Shown here in pieces: positions 26,395-34,822 of a stretch of 64,000 bases of DNA. The stretch covers positions 62,001-126,000 of the forward strand of contig NZ_ARWE01000001.1 of the NCBI RefSeq assembly GCF_000384395.1. The letters run 5' to 3'. The DNA comes from Geopsychrobacter electrodiphilus DSM 16401. Lineage in GTDB: Bacteria > Desulfobacterota > Desulfuromonadia > Desulfuromonadales > Geopsychrobacteraceae. The position numbers and the translations under genes were made by a program. The notes beneath the pieces are model-generated. The model was given only the letters and a program-made list of their open reading frames with translations. It had not been told where the DNA came from and did not search any database. Each line of letters starts with the position of its first letter. Position 1 is the first letter of the stretch.

Positions 26395-28238
26395 GATTTT
26401 CCTCCGTTGGGGGTTGGTGCGGTGGCACTTTGGTCGTAGTAAAGACCTTCTATTTTGTCCCGATATTTCTCATAGATGACCTTACGTTTCATCTTCAGAG
26501 TCGGGGTTAACTCGCCGCCTTCGATTGAAAATTCGTGTGGCAGCAGGACGAAATTCTTGATGGTTTCATAGGGGGGAAGATGTTTGTTCACCTCGGCGAC
26601 CCGCTCGGTATAAAGTTTGAGCGTCCGGCTACTGCTGACCAGTTCGTTGGTGTCGAGATAAGGGAGCTTTTCGGCCTTGGCGAACTCAAGAACCCGGTCG
26701 ATGTTGGGTGTCAGGAGTGCCACCAGATAGGGTTTGCGGTCCCCGAAGACGTAAGCCTGCGAGATATATTTATCGAGACGCAGTTCGTTTTCAACAGCCT
26801 GCGGTGCGATGTTTTTGCCGCCAGAGGTGACAATGATCTCTTTTTTGCGATCGACGATAAAGATATAGCCATCTTCGTCGATCGTCGCGATGTCGCCGGT
26901 TTTAAACCATCCATCATCAAAGGCTTCTGCGGTCGCCTGTGGGTCGTTGTAGTACCCGCTCATCACCTGTGGGCCCCTGACCAGCAGTTCACCGTCTTCG
27001 GCGAGTTTTGCTTCAGTTTCTTCGAGCAGGGTTCCGACCGAGCCGAAACGGACGTGCCAGGGAGCATTCAACGTGATGGCCGGGCTGGTTTCTGTCAGGC
27101 CGTAGCCCTCGAAAGTCGGGATGCCGATGGTCCACATGAACTCGATGATCGTCTTGTCGAGCGGGGCGCCACCCGAAATGAAATAACGCAGATTGCCGCC
27201 GAAGCGTGCGCGGATCTTGCTGAAGACCAGACGGTCCAGCAGTTTGTGCTCGAGGCGCAGAAGCAAACCGATCGGGCCAGGCTGGATATAGCGGAGTTTA
27301 GTGTAATCCCGACCGCGGCGCACCGCACGATGAAAAAGCTTGCGCTTCAGGGTGCTCGATTGATGAATATTTTCGTAAATACGTGAGTAGATCTTTTCGA
27401 ACAGGCGCGGCACGCTGACCATGACACTGGGGCGGAAGTCGAGGATATTCTCGACCACTTTGTCAACGCTTTCGGCAAAGGCGATATGACAGCCGCAGAG
27501 CAGAGCCGCATGGTAGCCGGCGGTGCGCTCCAGAACGTGGCTTAACGGTAAAAAACTGAGAAAAACTTCCGTAGGGTCGAGCCCTTCGAGTTTTTTCATG
27601 CCGGCCGTGGCATTAAAAACCATGTTCGCCTGGCTGAGCATGACCCCCTTTGGCGGACCGGTGGTGCCAGAGGTATAGATCACGGTGATCAGATCTTGCG
27701 GTTCGATTTTGTCGATCCAGCCTTCAATCTCCCGGGTCTCCTTATCGGAGAGCGGATAAGAGACTTCTGACAGTTGATAGAGTGAATAAACCGGCATCTC
27801 GCGCAGGCCGAGAAAGCGATCATATGATACGACCAAATCTATATTCTTAAGCTGATCGCGCACCGAAAGGAGTTTTTCATATTGCTGGCGGGTCGATACA
27901 AAGACAATGCGGGCCCCGCTGTGATTGATGACATATGCCGCCTGTTCGCCGGTATTAGTGGCGTAGATTGGGACAGTAATCCCGCGGGCAGCTTGTATCC
28001 CCAGGTCTGAGATTGCCCAGCCGGCGCGGTTTTCTGAAAAAATCGCTACCTTGTCTCCCGGGGACATGCCAGCTTTACGCAAACCCCGGGCGGCCATCAG
28101 CACTCGCTGATAGAATTCGGCGTAGCTCAGGGTAATGATCTTACCCTGTTTTTTGTAGCTGATGGCCGGGCGCTCGCCATGGTGTGAGGTGGTGTCGCGC
28201 AGCATGGCTGGGATCGATTTGTAGGGCAGGTTGCTCAT
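26391..28238 (-). CDS. Long-chain fatty acid-CoA ligase (AMP-forming)
   Basis: 615 aa. Activates fatty acids with ATP and CoA. Seen: the P-loop-like YTSGTTGPPKGVMLSQ, GYGLTETSPAITLN, TGDIATIDEDGYIFIVDRKK, and the C-terminal catalytic lysine region LTPTLKMKRK. The long FAA1/FACL-type C-terminal extension is present, so it is related to eukaryote-like long-chain synthetases common in Desulfobacterota. The start at 28238 (MSNLPYKS) is chosen because the promoter -10/-35 lies just upstream (28263-28291); a longer in-frame start at 28304 would lie upstream of that promoter. A GAGGAC site precedes it. First gene of the 12-gene operon. Confidence 0.92.
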   Translation of the reverse strand: MSNLPYKSIPAMLRDTTSHHGERPAISYKKQGKIITLSYAEFYQRVLMAARGLRKAGMSPGDKVAIFSENRAGWAISDLGIQAARGITVPIYATNTGEQAAYVINHSGARIVFVSTRQQYEKLLSVRDQLKNIDLVVSYDRFLGLREMPVYSLYQLSEVSYPLSDKETREIEGWIDKIEPQDLITVIYTSGTTGPPKGVMLSQANMVFNATAGMKKLEGLDPTEVFLSFLPLSHVLERTAGYHAALLCGCHIAFAESVDKVVENILDFRPSVMVSVPRLFEKIYSRIYENIHQSSTLKRKLFHRAVRRGRDYTKLRYIQPGPIGLLLRLEHKLLDRLVFSKIRARFGGNLRYFISGGAPLDKTIIEFMWTIGIPTFEGYGLTETSPAITLNAPWHVRFGSVGTLLEETEAKLAEDGELLVRGPQVMSGYYNDPQATAEAFDDGWFKTGDIATIDEDGYIFIVDRKKEIIVTSGGKNIAPQAVENELRLDKYISQAYVFGDRKPYLVALLTPNIDRVLEFAKAEKLPYLDTNELVSSSRTLKLYTERVAEVNKHLPPYETIKNFVLLPHEFSIEGGELTPTLKMKRKVIYEKYRDKIEGLYYDQSATAPTPNGGKS

Positions 28239-28262
28239 CTTTTTGTCCTCGGGTGAAACAGG

Positions 28263-28291
28263 GTTGTACATCACCTTTACGTTCACGTCAA
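28263..28291 (-). promoter_or_regulatory. Promoter with ACGT-NN-ACGT operator for the fatty-acid operon
   Basis: Minus strand: -35 TTGACG (28286-28291), 17-nt spacer, -10 TACAAC (28263-28268). A near-perfect palindrome TTGACGT-ga-ACGTAAA (28276-28291) overlaps the -35 and spacer. The core ACGT-NN-ACGT also occurs in the fadL promoter. Such palindromes resemble MerR-type (LiuR-like) fatty-acid operators; the identity of the regulator is inferred. Confidence 0.55.
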
Positions 28292-28354
28292 CCTCAAGCT
28301 GCACAACAACTCTTCTTAGCAGATTATGCCACGGAAAAGTTGATTGTGCAGAGT

Positions 28355-28388
28355 ACTGCGGAGCGATTATTGCGAATCGCTCCGCAGT
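28355..28388 (-). terminator. Hairpin terminator downstream of fadL
   Basis: A 14-bp perfect stem ACTGCGGAGCGATT / AATCGCTCCGCAGT with a 6-nt loop starts 16 bp past the fadL stop. The following T-run is weak, so it may be a stabiliser or a Rho-assisted terminator that separates fadL from the synthetase promoter. Confidence 0.6.
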
Positions 28389-28403
28389 GAAGCTATCAGG
28401 GCA

Positions 28404-29762
28404 TTAAAAATTGTAGCTTAACTGGACACTGACAATATCGACTGAATTCTTAGTGGAACCGACAAGAGAGCCAGCGCTGGTGTTGTTAGCCAGGGAGGCA
28501 TTGACATCACCGTTAGGTACAAATAGATGGGCATAAGCAAAGTCGCCGCTGATCCGGTCGCTGAATTTGTACCCAGCGCCAACAGAGACCCAGGTGCGGT
28601 CCTCGCCCGGAATCCGCGGAGTGCGATGCGCGGCGTCTGGAATCGGGGTCTGGTCGAAGGCCACCCCGCCTCGCAGTTTGAGGGCATCGTTGTACTGATA
28701 GATAGCGCCCAGGGAATAGCGCCAGCTGTCTTTCCAGTTTTCAACTGTGGTTGAAGAAGCCTTGCCACCGAGCCCGCCAGTTCCCTCAAAATTCAGCGTC
28801 AGTACATCAAAACTACTCCAGTCTGTCCAACTGACGTCTGCCAATAATGCCAGTTTGTTATTGACTTCGTGGTAGACGCTTACAGACGCAGAGGCCGGCA
28901 GATTGATGTTGCCGCTGACATTTTGGTCGGCAAAAGCGCCTGCAAGGATAGCGACCGATGTTGGAACTGTCGTGTTGGTGGTTCCGGTCAACTCTTGCTT
29001 GATTTTTGAACGGTAGGAGACCCCAATCCGGCTCCCCTCACTGAACTTGTAGATTGCGCCCAGGTTGTAACCATAGGACCAGTCGTCTGCTTTGTTCTCG
29101 ACAAAGATGTCATTGCTGGTTGAGTTCGGGGTGCCGATTGCGCCGCCGGTGGCAGCAAAAGCAGCAAGGCCTCCATTGACCATACTCGAAAGGGTGACGT
29201 CGATATATTGGGCGCTGATTCCAGCCCCAAGACTCAGGTTTTCGGTCACCTGGTAGGCCACGCTGGGGTTGATGTTGATCGTCTTTACGTCGGATTCAAC
29301 CGCATGGTAGCGGCCGATCCAGTTTTTACCGTAATCGGTTGCCAGCCCAAAGGGGGCGTTGATGCCGAGCCCAAAAGCCCAGCCATTTCCGGGATTATTG
29401 ACATAATAAAGGTTCGGCACGACCCCGGTGACCCCACCATTGACGTCGTTTTCGCCGGGAATCGTGGCGAAGATGGGATTTATAGCAACCCCGGGACTTG
29501 TTGCCGAGGTCACGTTAAATTTTGCCGAGGGCACGATAACATGCGCCCCGGCGACAACCTGCTGGCCTTTAATCAGGGTCATTCCAGCGGGGTTGAAGTA
29601 GACGATGGAAGCATCTTCAGCTGCTGCCGCGCCGCTCGCGAAGGAGGTGCCAAGTCCCGAAACCGACTGCTCAACGATGGCAAAGCCTGAGGCGCAGGCC
29701 ATGCTGACGGGGAGCAGGAGTGCCCCTAAGAAAACCAGGGATAACGCTAACGACTTCTTCAT
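28404..29762 (-). CDS. fadL: Outer-membrane long-chain fatty acid transporter (FadL/TodX family)
   Basis: 452 aa with a signal peptide (cleavage after about residue 24, ACA-SGF). The mature N-terminus SGFAIVEQSVSGLGTSFASG and the NPAGMTLIKGQQ block are the FadL/OmpP1 hatch-domain signature; NPA is nearly invariant. The remainder alternates strands as in the 14-stranded beta barrel and ends in SVQLSYNF with the aromatic C-terminal residue of outer-membrane proteins. It imports exogenous fatty acids for the acyl-CoA synthetase downstream. It is set off by its own terminator and promoter, the latter sharing an operator core with the downstream operon. Confidence 0.95.
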   Translation of the reverse strand: MKKSLALSLVFLGALLLPVSMACASGFAIVEQSVSGLGTSFASGAAAAEDASIVYFNPAGMTLIKGQQVVAGAHVIVPSAKFNVTSATSPGVAINPIFATIPGENDVNGGVTGVVPNLYYVNNPGNGWAFGLGINAPFGLATDYGKNWIGRYHAVESDVKTININPSVAYQVTENLSLGAGISAQYIDVTLSSMVNGGLAAFAATGGAIGTPNSTSNDIFVENKADDWSYGYNLGAIYKFSEGSRIGVSYRSKIKQELTGTTNTTVPTSVAILAGAFADQNVSGNINLPASASVSVYHEVNNKLALLADVSWTDWSSFDVLTLNFEGTGGLGGKASSTTVENWKDSWRYSLGAIYQYNDALKLRGGVAFDQTPIPDAAHRTPRIPGEDRTWVSVGAGYKFSDRISGDFAYAHLFVPNGDVNASLANNTSAGSLVGSTKNSVDIVSVQLSYNF

Positions 29763-29847
29763 GTTGTTTTTTCTCCTTTTACTATTTAGGCAAGGGTCGC
29801 GGGCTCTACTGGCCCATGAAATTAAATAGGGTGCTTATTGTGGGCAA

Positions 29848-29876
29848 CATTTAGCGCACGTTTACGTGTGGGTCAA
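29848..29876 (-). promoter_or_regulatory. fadL promoter with ACGT-NN-ACGT operator
   Basis: Minus strand: -35 TTGACC (29871-29876), 17-nt spacer, -10 TAAATG (29848-29853). The spacer carries CACGT-aa-ACGTG (core at 29858-29867), a perfect palindrome. The core matches that in the downstream operon promoter, though it sits about 7 bp further from the -35. Confidence 0.55.
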
Positions 29877-29886
29877 GTAAAAATAT

Positions 29887-29901
29887 AACAATGTTATTGT
29901 T
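29887..29901. promoter_or_regulatory. Inverted repeat AACAAT-gtt-ATTGTT upstream of fadL
   Basis: A perfect 6+3+6 palindrome just upstream of the fadL -35, a usual position for an activator or repressor. The regulator is unknown. Confidence 0.4.
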
Positions 29902-30060
29902 CGTAGGAGAAATTCTTTGGCTTTTTGAGGGCTGGGATAAAAAATACCTCTTGTTCTTGGACGTTGGGTCCTGTCTCCTACTAATAACACCGATTCTGTC
30001 TTTATCTTTGGGACGAAGTGTGAACAAAAAAGGTATCAGCAGGGCTTCTTTCCGTGATTC

Positions 30061-30096
30061 TTGACACTCCATCTGGGGCATGATACCCAAGGTATC
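30061..30096 (+). promoter_or_regulatory. Candidate hemL promoter with GATACC palindrome
   Basis: A consensus -35 TTGACA (30061-30066) is followed about 16 nt later by GATACC-caa-GGTATC (30082-30096), a perfect 6+3+6 palindrome that overlaps the -10. A regulator bound there would block initiation. The -10 itself is weak. Confidence 0.4.
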
Positions 30097-30173
30097 TTCC
30101 CGGAATCGGGTTGAATAGGGAGATATTTCAACGACCAGTCACGCTTTATCATATTTGGAAAGGGTCAGCTATT

Positions 30174-31457
30174 ATGAATCATCAAGCCTCAGAAGCTCTC
30201 TTTGAGAAAGCCAAAACCGTCATTCCTGGTGGAGTAAACAGTCCGGTGCGGGCGTTTAAGTCGGTCGGGTGCAATCCACTATTTATCACAAAGTCCGCCG
30301 GTAGCCGTATTACCGATGCCGATGGCAACGAATATATTGATTACGTCGGTTCCTGGGGGCCAATGATTTTGGGCCACTGTCATCCCAAGGTCGTTGAAGC
30401 GATCCAGCGGACTGCAGCCAGTGGTGCTTCTTTTGGAGCGCCGACCGCCCGTGAAACGGAACTGGCCGAGATGGTCTGTGCGGCCTATCCGAATATTGAG
30501 ATGGTGCGGATGGTTTCCTCCGGCACAGAAGCAACCATGAGTGCTATCCGTCTGGCGCGTGGCTACACCGGGCGCGACAAAATCCTTAAATTTGACGGTT
30601 GTTATCACGGCCATGCTGATAGCCTTCTGGTGAAGGCCGGCAGTGGTCTCGCGACCTTCGGGGTGCCGACTTCTTCAGGAGTTCCGGCCGACTTTGCCAA
30701 GTACACTTTGACGGCGGTTTACAATGATCTGGCTGATGTCCGGCGAATAGTTGATGCAAACAAAGGGGAGCTGGCCTGTATCATTATTGAGCCGATTGCC
30801 GGAAACATGGGCTGCGTACCACCGGTTGCCGGTTTTCTGGAAGGGTTGCGGACGCTCTGTGATGCTGAGGGCATTTTGCTGATTATTGATGAGGTTATGA
30901 CCGGGTTCCGGGTGGCATACGGCGGCGCTCAGGAGCGTTACGGTGTACGTGGTGATCTGGTCTGTCTCGGCAAAATCATCGGAGGCGGTCTTCCGGTGGG
31001 AGCATTCGGGGGCAAGCGCGAGATCATGGAGGCACTTTCACCCCTTGGCGGTGTTTATCAGGCGGGAACCCTGTCAGGCAACCCGCTGGCGATGAGTGCC
31101 GGAATTGCCACTTTGAAGTTGTTGCAGGAAGATGGATTTTATCAGCAACTTGAAGAGAAGAGCGCTTATCTGTCAAAGGGCCTGCGGCAGGCTGCGGACA
31201 GTGCGCAGGTTGCCACCTGCAGTCATCGCGTCGGAGCAATGTTTTGCACTTTTTTTCAGCAGGGTCCGGTCAATAATTTTGACGACGCTCTCAAGAGTAA
31301 TACTGACGCATTTGGACGTTTTTTCCGCAGCATGCTCAATGCCGGAATTAATCTGGCGCCCTCTCAGTTTGAGGCGGGCTTTATGAGCGTTGCCCATAGC
31401 CGGGATGATCTTGATCGTACGATTGAGGCTGCAGCCAAGGCGTTTGCGGCACTTTAA
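30174..31457 (+). CDS. hemL: Glutamate-1-semialdehyde 2,1-aminomutase
   Basis: 427 aa, standard length. PLP enzyme forming 5-aminolevulinate in the C5 haem pathway. Seen: [16 protein letters not shown] at the N-terminus, the [16 protein letters not shown] cofactor region, [13 protein letters not shown], and the PLP lysine K267 in [16 protein letters not shown] (E. coli K265). The start at 30174 is chosen over a TTG at 30111, since the protein begins with [14 protein letters not shown] and an AAAGGG site precedes it. Haem supply is relevant to the many c-type cytochromes around it. Confidence 0.97.
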   Translation: MNHQASEALFEKAKTVIPGGVNSPVRAFKSVGCNPLFITKSAGSRITDADGNEYIDYVGSWGPMILGHCHPKVVEAIQRTAASGASFGAPTARETELAEMVCAAYPNIEMVRMVSSGTEATMSAIRLARGYTGRDKILKFDGCYHGHADSLLVKAGSGLATFGVPTSSGVPADFAKYTLTAVYNDLADVRRIVDANKGELACIIIEPIAGNMGCVPPVAGFLEGLRTLCDAEGILLIIDEVMTGFRVAYGGAQERYGVRGDLVCLGKIIGGGLPVGAFGGKREIMEALSPLGGVYQAGTLSGNPLAMSAGIATLKLLQEDGFYQQLEEKSAYLSKGLRQAADSAQVATCSHRVGAMFCTFFQQGPVNNFDDALKSNTDAFGRFFRSMLNAGINLAPSQFEAGFMSVAHSRDDLDRTIEAAAKAFAAL

Positions 31458-31483
31458 CCCCAGATGAATGGAGAGCTTAGCGG

Positions 31484-31512
31484 TTGACTTGATGCCCTCG
31501 CTGTGCTATTTA
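31484..31512 (+). promoter_or_regulatory. Candidate sigma70 promoter of the atp F0 operon
   Basis: TTGACT (31484-31489), 17-nt spacer, TATTTA (31507-31512). It lies about 44 nt before the atpZ-like start and after the hemL stop. Confidence 0.5.
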
Positions 31513-31555
31513 GGTGCGGCTTTGCGGCAGAGTGTATGCTGTATACAATTCAATT

Positions 31556-31825
31556 ATGGCAGAAAATAATAAACAGCTATTTAAATCACTAAGTTTTCTT
31601 TCGAGTGTCGGAATCTCGATGGTGGCGGCCACCTTTATCGGTCTGGCCATCGGCCATTATCTCGATCTCTGGTTGGGGACAACCCCCTGGTTGACCTTGA
31701 TTTTTTTATTGATGGGGATTGTTTCTGGATTTCGGAACATTTTTATTTTGACGAGGCGTGAATTGCGCCGGCAAGAGCAGGGCGATCAGAACCAGTCGGA
31801 ATCAAAACGTGACAAACCGCGATGA
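31556..31825 (+). CDS. AtpZ/AtpI-like small membrane protein
   Basis: 89 aa with two transmembrane helices: about 14-36 (SSVGISMVAATFIGLAIGHYLD) and 43-63. The Gly-rich first helix, WLGTTPW and the final GFRNIFILTRREL pattern match the AtpZ family found just upstream of atpI or atpB in F-type ATP synthase operons, thought to help Mg2+ transport or F0 assembly. The basic tail is Arg/Glu/Gln rich. The start ATG at 31556 lies close to the promoter and is chosen over earlier frames. The stop overlaps the next gene by 17 bp. Confidence 0.75.
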   Translation: MAENNKQLFKSLSFLSSVGISMVAATFIGLAIGHYLDLWLGTTPWLTLIFLLMGIVSGFRNIFILTRRELRRQEQGDQNQSESKRDKPR

Positions 31826-32174
31826 TCAGTTGCTTAAGGATATTGGTCGTCTGAACTGGTTCGTTTTGGTGTTTATGGTTCTGGTCAGTCTTTTTTGGCG
31901 ATCAGCGCCAGTAACCTTGGGGGTTGTCGCCGGGGGACTGCTGGTTATTCTGAATTTCGGGTGGATGGGGCGCTCTTTAATGAAGGTGATAAGTTCACCG
32001 CAGGCCTACTCTCCTCGTGGATTCAAGCGGAATTATTTTTTTCGGCTGCTGTTTGTTGGCAGCACCATCTTCCTGCTTCTGGTCCGCGGTGGGGTTGATC
32101 CCCTGGCCTTGGTTTTCGGGCTTTCAGTCGTTGTCATAAGCCTGCTGTTGACAACACTCAAACGACTTTACTAG
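31809..32174 (+). CDS. atpI: ATP synthase subunit I (AtpI-like)
   Basis: 121 aa with about four transmembrane helices: [51 protein letters not shown] and [19 protein letters not shown]. AtpI proteins assist assembly of the c-ring. A GTG start at 31809 gives a small leading segment [15 protein letters not shown]. It overlaps the preceding gene and lies 34 bp before atpB, as in other Desulfuromonadales. The sequence of AtpI is poorly conserved, so the call rests on topology and position. Confidence 0.7.
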   Translation: MTNRDDQLLKDIGRLNWFVLVFMVLVSLFWRSAPVTLGVVAGGLLVILNFGWMGRSLMKVISSPQAYSPRGFKRNYFFRLLFVGSTIFLLLVRGGVDPLALVFGLSVVVISLLLTTLKRLY

Positions 32175-32208
32175 ACATTCGTTTTATATAGAAGGAGACC
32201 TTTCGATC

Positions 32209-32883
32209 ATGATTCATCCCTTTTTATTTCTGCAGTGGTTGACTGAGCAGTTGCACCTCAATATCGGTGAGCATGTGACCTACACCTGGTTGGTTATGGT
32301 TATTCTGATTGTGGTTGCTTTTGTCGCGACTCGTGCGGTCAGCCTGGTTCCGAGCGGTGCGCAGAATCTGATGGAAGCAGTTGTTTCCGGCGTCGAGGGT
32401 CTTCTCGAAGAGACGATGGGTGAAGAGGGGAAGTCCTACTTCCCGTTGATTGCCACCTTGGCGCTGTTTATTCTGGTTTCAAACCTGATCGCGCTGATTC
32501 CCGGTTTCGCTCCTCCAACGGCAAATGTCAACACCAATGCGGCCTTGGCATTAACGGTTTTCGTCATTACCCATGCCGTCGGTATCAGGAAACATGGTGC
32601 GGGTTATCTTAAGCATTTTATGGGGCCGATCTGGTGGCTGGCGCCGCTGATTTTTATCATTGAAATTATCGGCCATCTGGCTCGTCCGCTCTCTCTGACT
32701 CTGCGTCTATTCGGTAATATGTGGGGACATGAGATTGTACTGATGATCTTCATCGCGCTGGTGCCTTTGATCGTACCCGTACCGATGATGCTGATGGGGG
32801 TGTTAATTGCCTTTATTCAAACCTTTGTTTTTACCCTTCTGGCTATGATCTATATCGCCGGCGCTTTAGAAGAATCTCACTAA
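32209..32883 (+). CDS. atpB: ATP synthase F0 subunit a
   Basis: 224 aa. The proton or sodium channel subunit of the membrane rotor interface. Seen: [19 protein letters not shown], and the essential arginine R166 in [15 protein letters not shown], the universal subunit a motif (E. coli R210). A C-terminal pair of long helices ([20 protein letters not shown]) faces the c-ring. A GAAGGAGA ribosome site precedes the ATG. Subunit b and F1 genes do not follow; the next gene but one is a cytochrome, so this F0 block is separate from the F1 operon, as in Geobacter relatives. Confidence 0.95.
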   Translation: MIHPFLFLQWLTEQLHLNIGEHVTYTWLVMVILIVVAFVATRAVSLVPSGAQNLMEAVVSGVEGLLEETMGEEGKSYFPLIATLALFILVSNLIALIPGFAPPTANVNTNAALALTVFVITHAVGIRKHGAGYLKHFMGPIWWLAPLIFIIEIIGHLARPLSLTLRLFGNMWGHEIVLMIFIALVPLIVPVPMMLMGVLIAFIQTFVFTLLAMIYIAGALEESH

Positions 32884-32966
32884 GTCATTTAATCTCTTCG
32901 CGGGTGCGAAGAGTCAGTCCTAGCTATCTATAGGAACAATTCAAACAGCAAAAAGAGGAGAACAAA

Positions 32967-33233
32967 ATGGAATTTTTTGCATGGTGTGTGATGGCAGCTG
33001 GTATCGGCATGGGTCTTGGTTCTTTCGGTACCGGTATCGGTCAGGGTCTGGCCATTAAATCGGCAGTTGAAGGTGTTGCGCGCAACCCAGGCGCTTCGGG
33101 TAAAATCCTGACCACCATGATGATCGGTCTGGCGATGATCGAGTCATTGGCTATCTATGTTTTCGTTGTTGCCATGATTATCCTCTTTGCCAATCCCTTC
33201 ACTGAAGAAGTCGTGAAGTTGCTGGTTAAATAA
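32967..33233 (+). CDS. atpE: ATP synthase F0 subunit c
   Basis: 88 aa, two helices joined by the polar loop ARNPGASGK. The ion-binding carboxylate is E59 in [13 protein letters not shown]. The first helix has the GxGxGxG motif GTGIGQG. Together with Q26, S60 and Y64 the pattern partly matches Na+-type c subunits (Ilyobacter: Q32, E65, S66, T67, Y70), but the Thr is Leu61 here. Most Desulfuromonadales c subunits look like this, and the coupling ion is not decided from sequence. A terminator follows directly, closing the atpZ-I-B-E operon. Confidence 0.95.
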   Translation: MEFFAWCVMAAGIGMGLGSFGTGIGQGLAIKSAVEGVARNPGASGKILTTMMIGLAMIESLAIYVFVVAMIILFANPFTEEVVKLLVK

Positions 33234-33252
33234 ATCAGCTAAAACTGTCAGT

Positions 33253-33288
33253 CAAAAAGGGCGGCCTCCAAAGGGTTCGCCCTTTTTG
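33253..33288 (+). terminator. Rho-independent terminator of the atp F0 operon
   Basis: CAAAAAGGGCG (33253-33263) pairs with CGCCCTTTTTG (33278-33288); the 3' arm ends in a run of T, about 20 bp past the atpE stop. Confidence 0.8.
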
Positions 33289-33320
33289 TCTGTTGGGCCT
33301 TTAACTAAATCGGCCATTGG

Positions 33321-33336
33321 ATACTGCATGCAGTAT
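33321..33336. promoter_or_regulatory. Perfect 16-bp palindrome ATACTGCATGCAGTAT
   Basis: A perfect palindrome about 120 bp before the octahaem cytochrome start, between the atp terminator and that gene. It may be an operator for the cytochrome gene; no regulator is known. Confidence 0.4.
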
Positions 33337-33458
33337 GCGGTTTACGGTTGCATTTCAAGGCGATATCGGGTATTAGTTTCGGGTTTAACTCTGCCAGTTG
33401 GCTGCAAAAAATACCATATAAGGGCCTCAGGGCTCTGCAATCTCAACAGGAGTGAATC

Positions 33459-34625
33459 ATGGGAGTGACTGTTAAGAATTTTCTGGCCTGGTGTCGGCGT
33501 CACCTGATTTTGGTGACGGTATTGACTCTGGTTGCAATCGTCGGCTTTGGTTATGTCAACATCCAGATTCTGCACATGACCTCCGAACCCGAATTTTGCC
33601 AACTCTGCCACCCTGACAAAGGGTTTGGCGCACTGGCAGAAGTCGATTCCTGGGAACATTCGGGTCACGCTGCGGCTGGTGTCTCCTGCCTCGACTGCCA
33701 TGGTCGTCCCGGTGTTTTAGGTTATATCAAGGCGAAGCTTGGTGGCCTGAGAGATACCTATATGCAATTGACCATCACCCCGGAAGAGAAGCGGAATATT
33801 CTTGAAAACCCGGATCAACATCTTGTCCCCTCTGAACAATGTACCTTTTGCCACACAGATGCAGGGAACGCCGCATATCGTAAGAAGCATAAATACACTA
33901 TGCAGCTGGTTGAAATGCGCATGCTCGACTCGGTCAAAAACCCCGAGTTCCGTGAGCGTAAGGGTCTGCCGGATATCATGAAGGACACCTTTGTCGGAGG
34001 TACTCACTTTGATCATGCCTTCCACATTGAATCATTCGATCTGGAGTGTAACTCCTGCCACTTCGGCTTGATCCATCGCGCCCAGTCCAAGAGTGACCGC
34101 ATGAACATGTGTCTGGTCTGTCATGCCGAAAATAAAGATACTTCAGCCCCGCAGCTGGCAAATTGCCAGACCTGCCACGAAGCCCAGTATGATATGAATC
34201 TGGGCAAGGGGGCAAAGGGTGTCGCTGGTGAGCCAAGTCTGATGTGGGCGGCCGATGTTAAATGTGAAGGCTGTCATACCGGTGCGGAAAGTGGCCAGTT
34301 TCGTCCGACGTCCGCGACCTGTACCAACTGCCATGAAGCTGACTACGTCGATATCTTTAATGATTGGGCCAGCAGCACCAAGGCTCGTTTGAAGGAACTC
34401 AACCTGATTCGTTCCGAGGTTGAAACTTTGTTGAAAGATGCAGATAAGCGTAAGAGAAAAACTACAGAAGAATGGGCCCGGTACGAAAAAGCGCTTTATA
34501 ATTTTCGTCTAGTTCGGAACGATGGAACCCACGGGGTTCACAACAATGAGTATGCTAACGCGATTCTTGATTCTGTAGCTGCAGATTTCCGTGAGATCCA
34601 AAAAGGACTGAACGACGCCTGGTAG
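33459..34625 (+). CDS. Membrane-anchored octahaem c-type cytochrome
   Basis: 388 aa with eight CxxCH haem motifs (CQLCH, CLDCH, CTFCH, CNSCH, CLVCH, CQTCH, CEGCH, CTNCH). The N-terminal helix at about 15-37 is an uncleaved anchor, and the first two haem regions resemble NapC/NirT family quinol-oxidising cytochromes (MTSEPEFCQLCHPDKG; HSGHAAAGVSCLDCHG). The C-terminal 70 residues are coiled-coil-like and carry no haem. It probably moves electrons across or out of the membrane in respiration. It is alone between two terminators, with GAATC then ATG as a modest start region. An NrfH-like role with nitrite reductase is possible but no NrfA is nearby. Confidence 0.85.
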   Translation: MGVTVKNFLAWCRRHLILVTVLTLVAIVGFGYVNIQILHMTSEPEFCQLCHPDKGFGALAEVDSWEHSGHAAAGVSCLDCHGRPGVLGYIKAKLGGLRDTYMQLTITPEEKRNILENPDQHLVPSEQCTFCHTDAGNAAYRKKHKYTMQLVEMRMLDSVKNPEFRERKGLPDIMKDTFVGGTHFDHAFHIESFDLECNSCHFGLIHRAQSKSDRMNMCLVCHAENKDTSAPQLANCQTCHEAQYDMNLGKGAKGVAGEPSLMWAADVKCEGCHTGAESGQFRPTSATCTNCHEADYVDIFNDWASSTKARLKELNLIRSEVETLLKDADKRKRKTTEEWARYEKALYNFRLVRNDGTHGVHNNEYANAILDSVAADFREIQKGLNDAW

Positions 34626-34636
34626 GTCGACGAAAA

Positions 34637-34692
34637 ATCAGGAATAAAAAAGCCCCGGCTGCAATTGCAGTCGGGGCTTTTTTATTCCTGAT
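34637..34692. terminator. Very long bidirectional terminator palindrome
   Basis: ATCAGGAATAAAAAAGCCCC and its complement flank CTGCAATTGCAG: arms of 28 bp with only one mismatch. The A-run and T-run make it work on both strands, after the octahaem cytochrome (+) and for the minus-strand membrane-protein gene beyond. Confidence 0.85.
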
Positions 34693-34822
34693 TGGAGCCC
34701 TTGTCTACTAACAAGGCTTTTATGATCATTCTACGTTCGCGGCTCGCTACCTGGCTGTTATCCTAGCGGGTAAATCCTCCGGGGTACGCTGCAGAGAGAT
34801 AACGTTTGTGCTTTCGTAATAC

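Larger units (their letters stand above)
29763..30173. other. Divergent intergenic region fadL / hemL
   Basis: This 411-bp gap contains the fadL promoter and palindromes (29848-29901), then AT-rich sequence with no convincing gene, and the hemL promoter region with a GATACC palindrome near 30061-30096. Confidence 0.6.
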
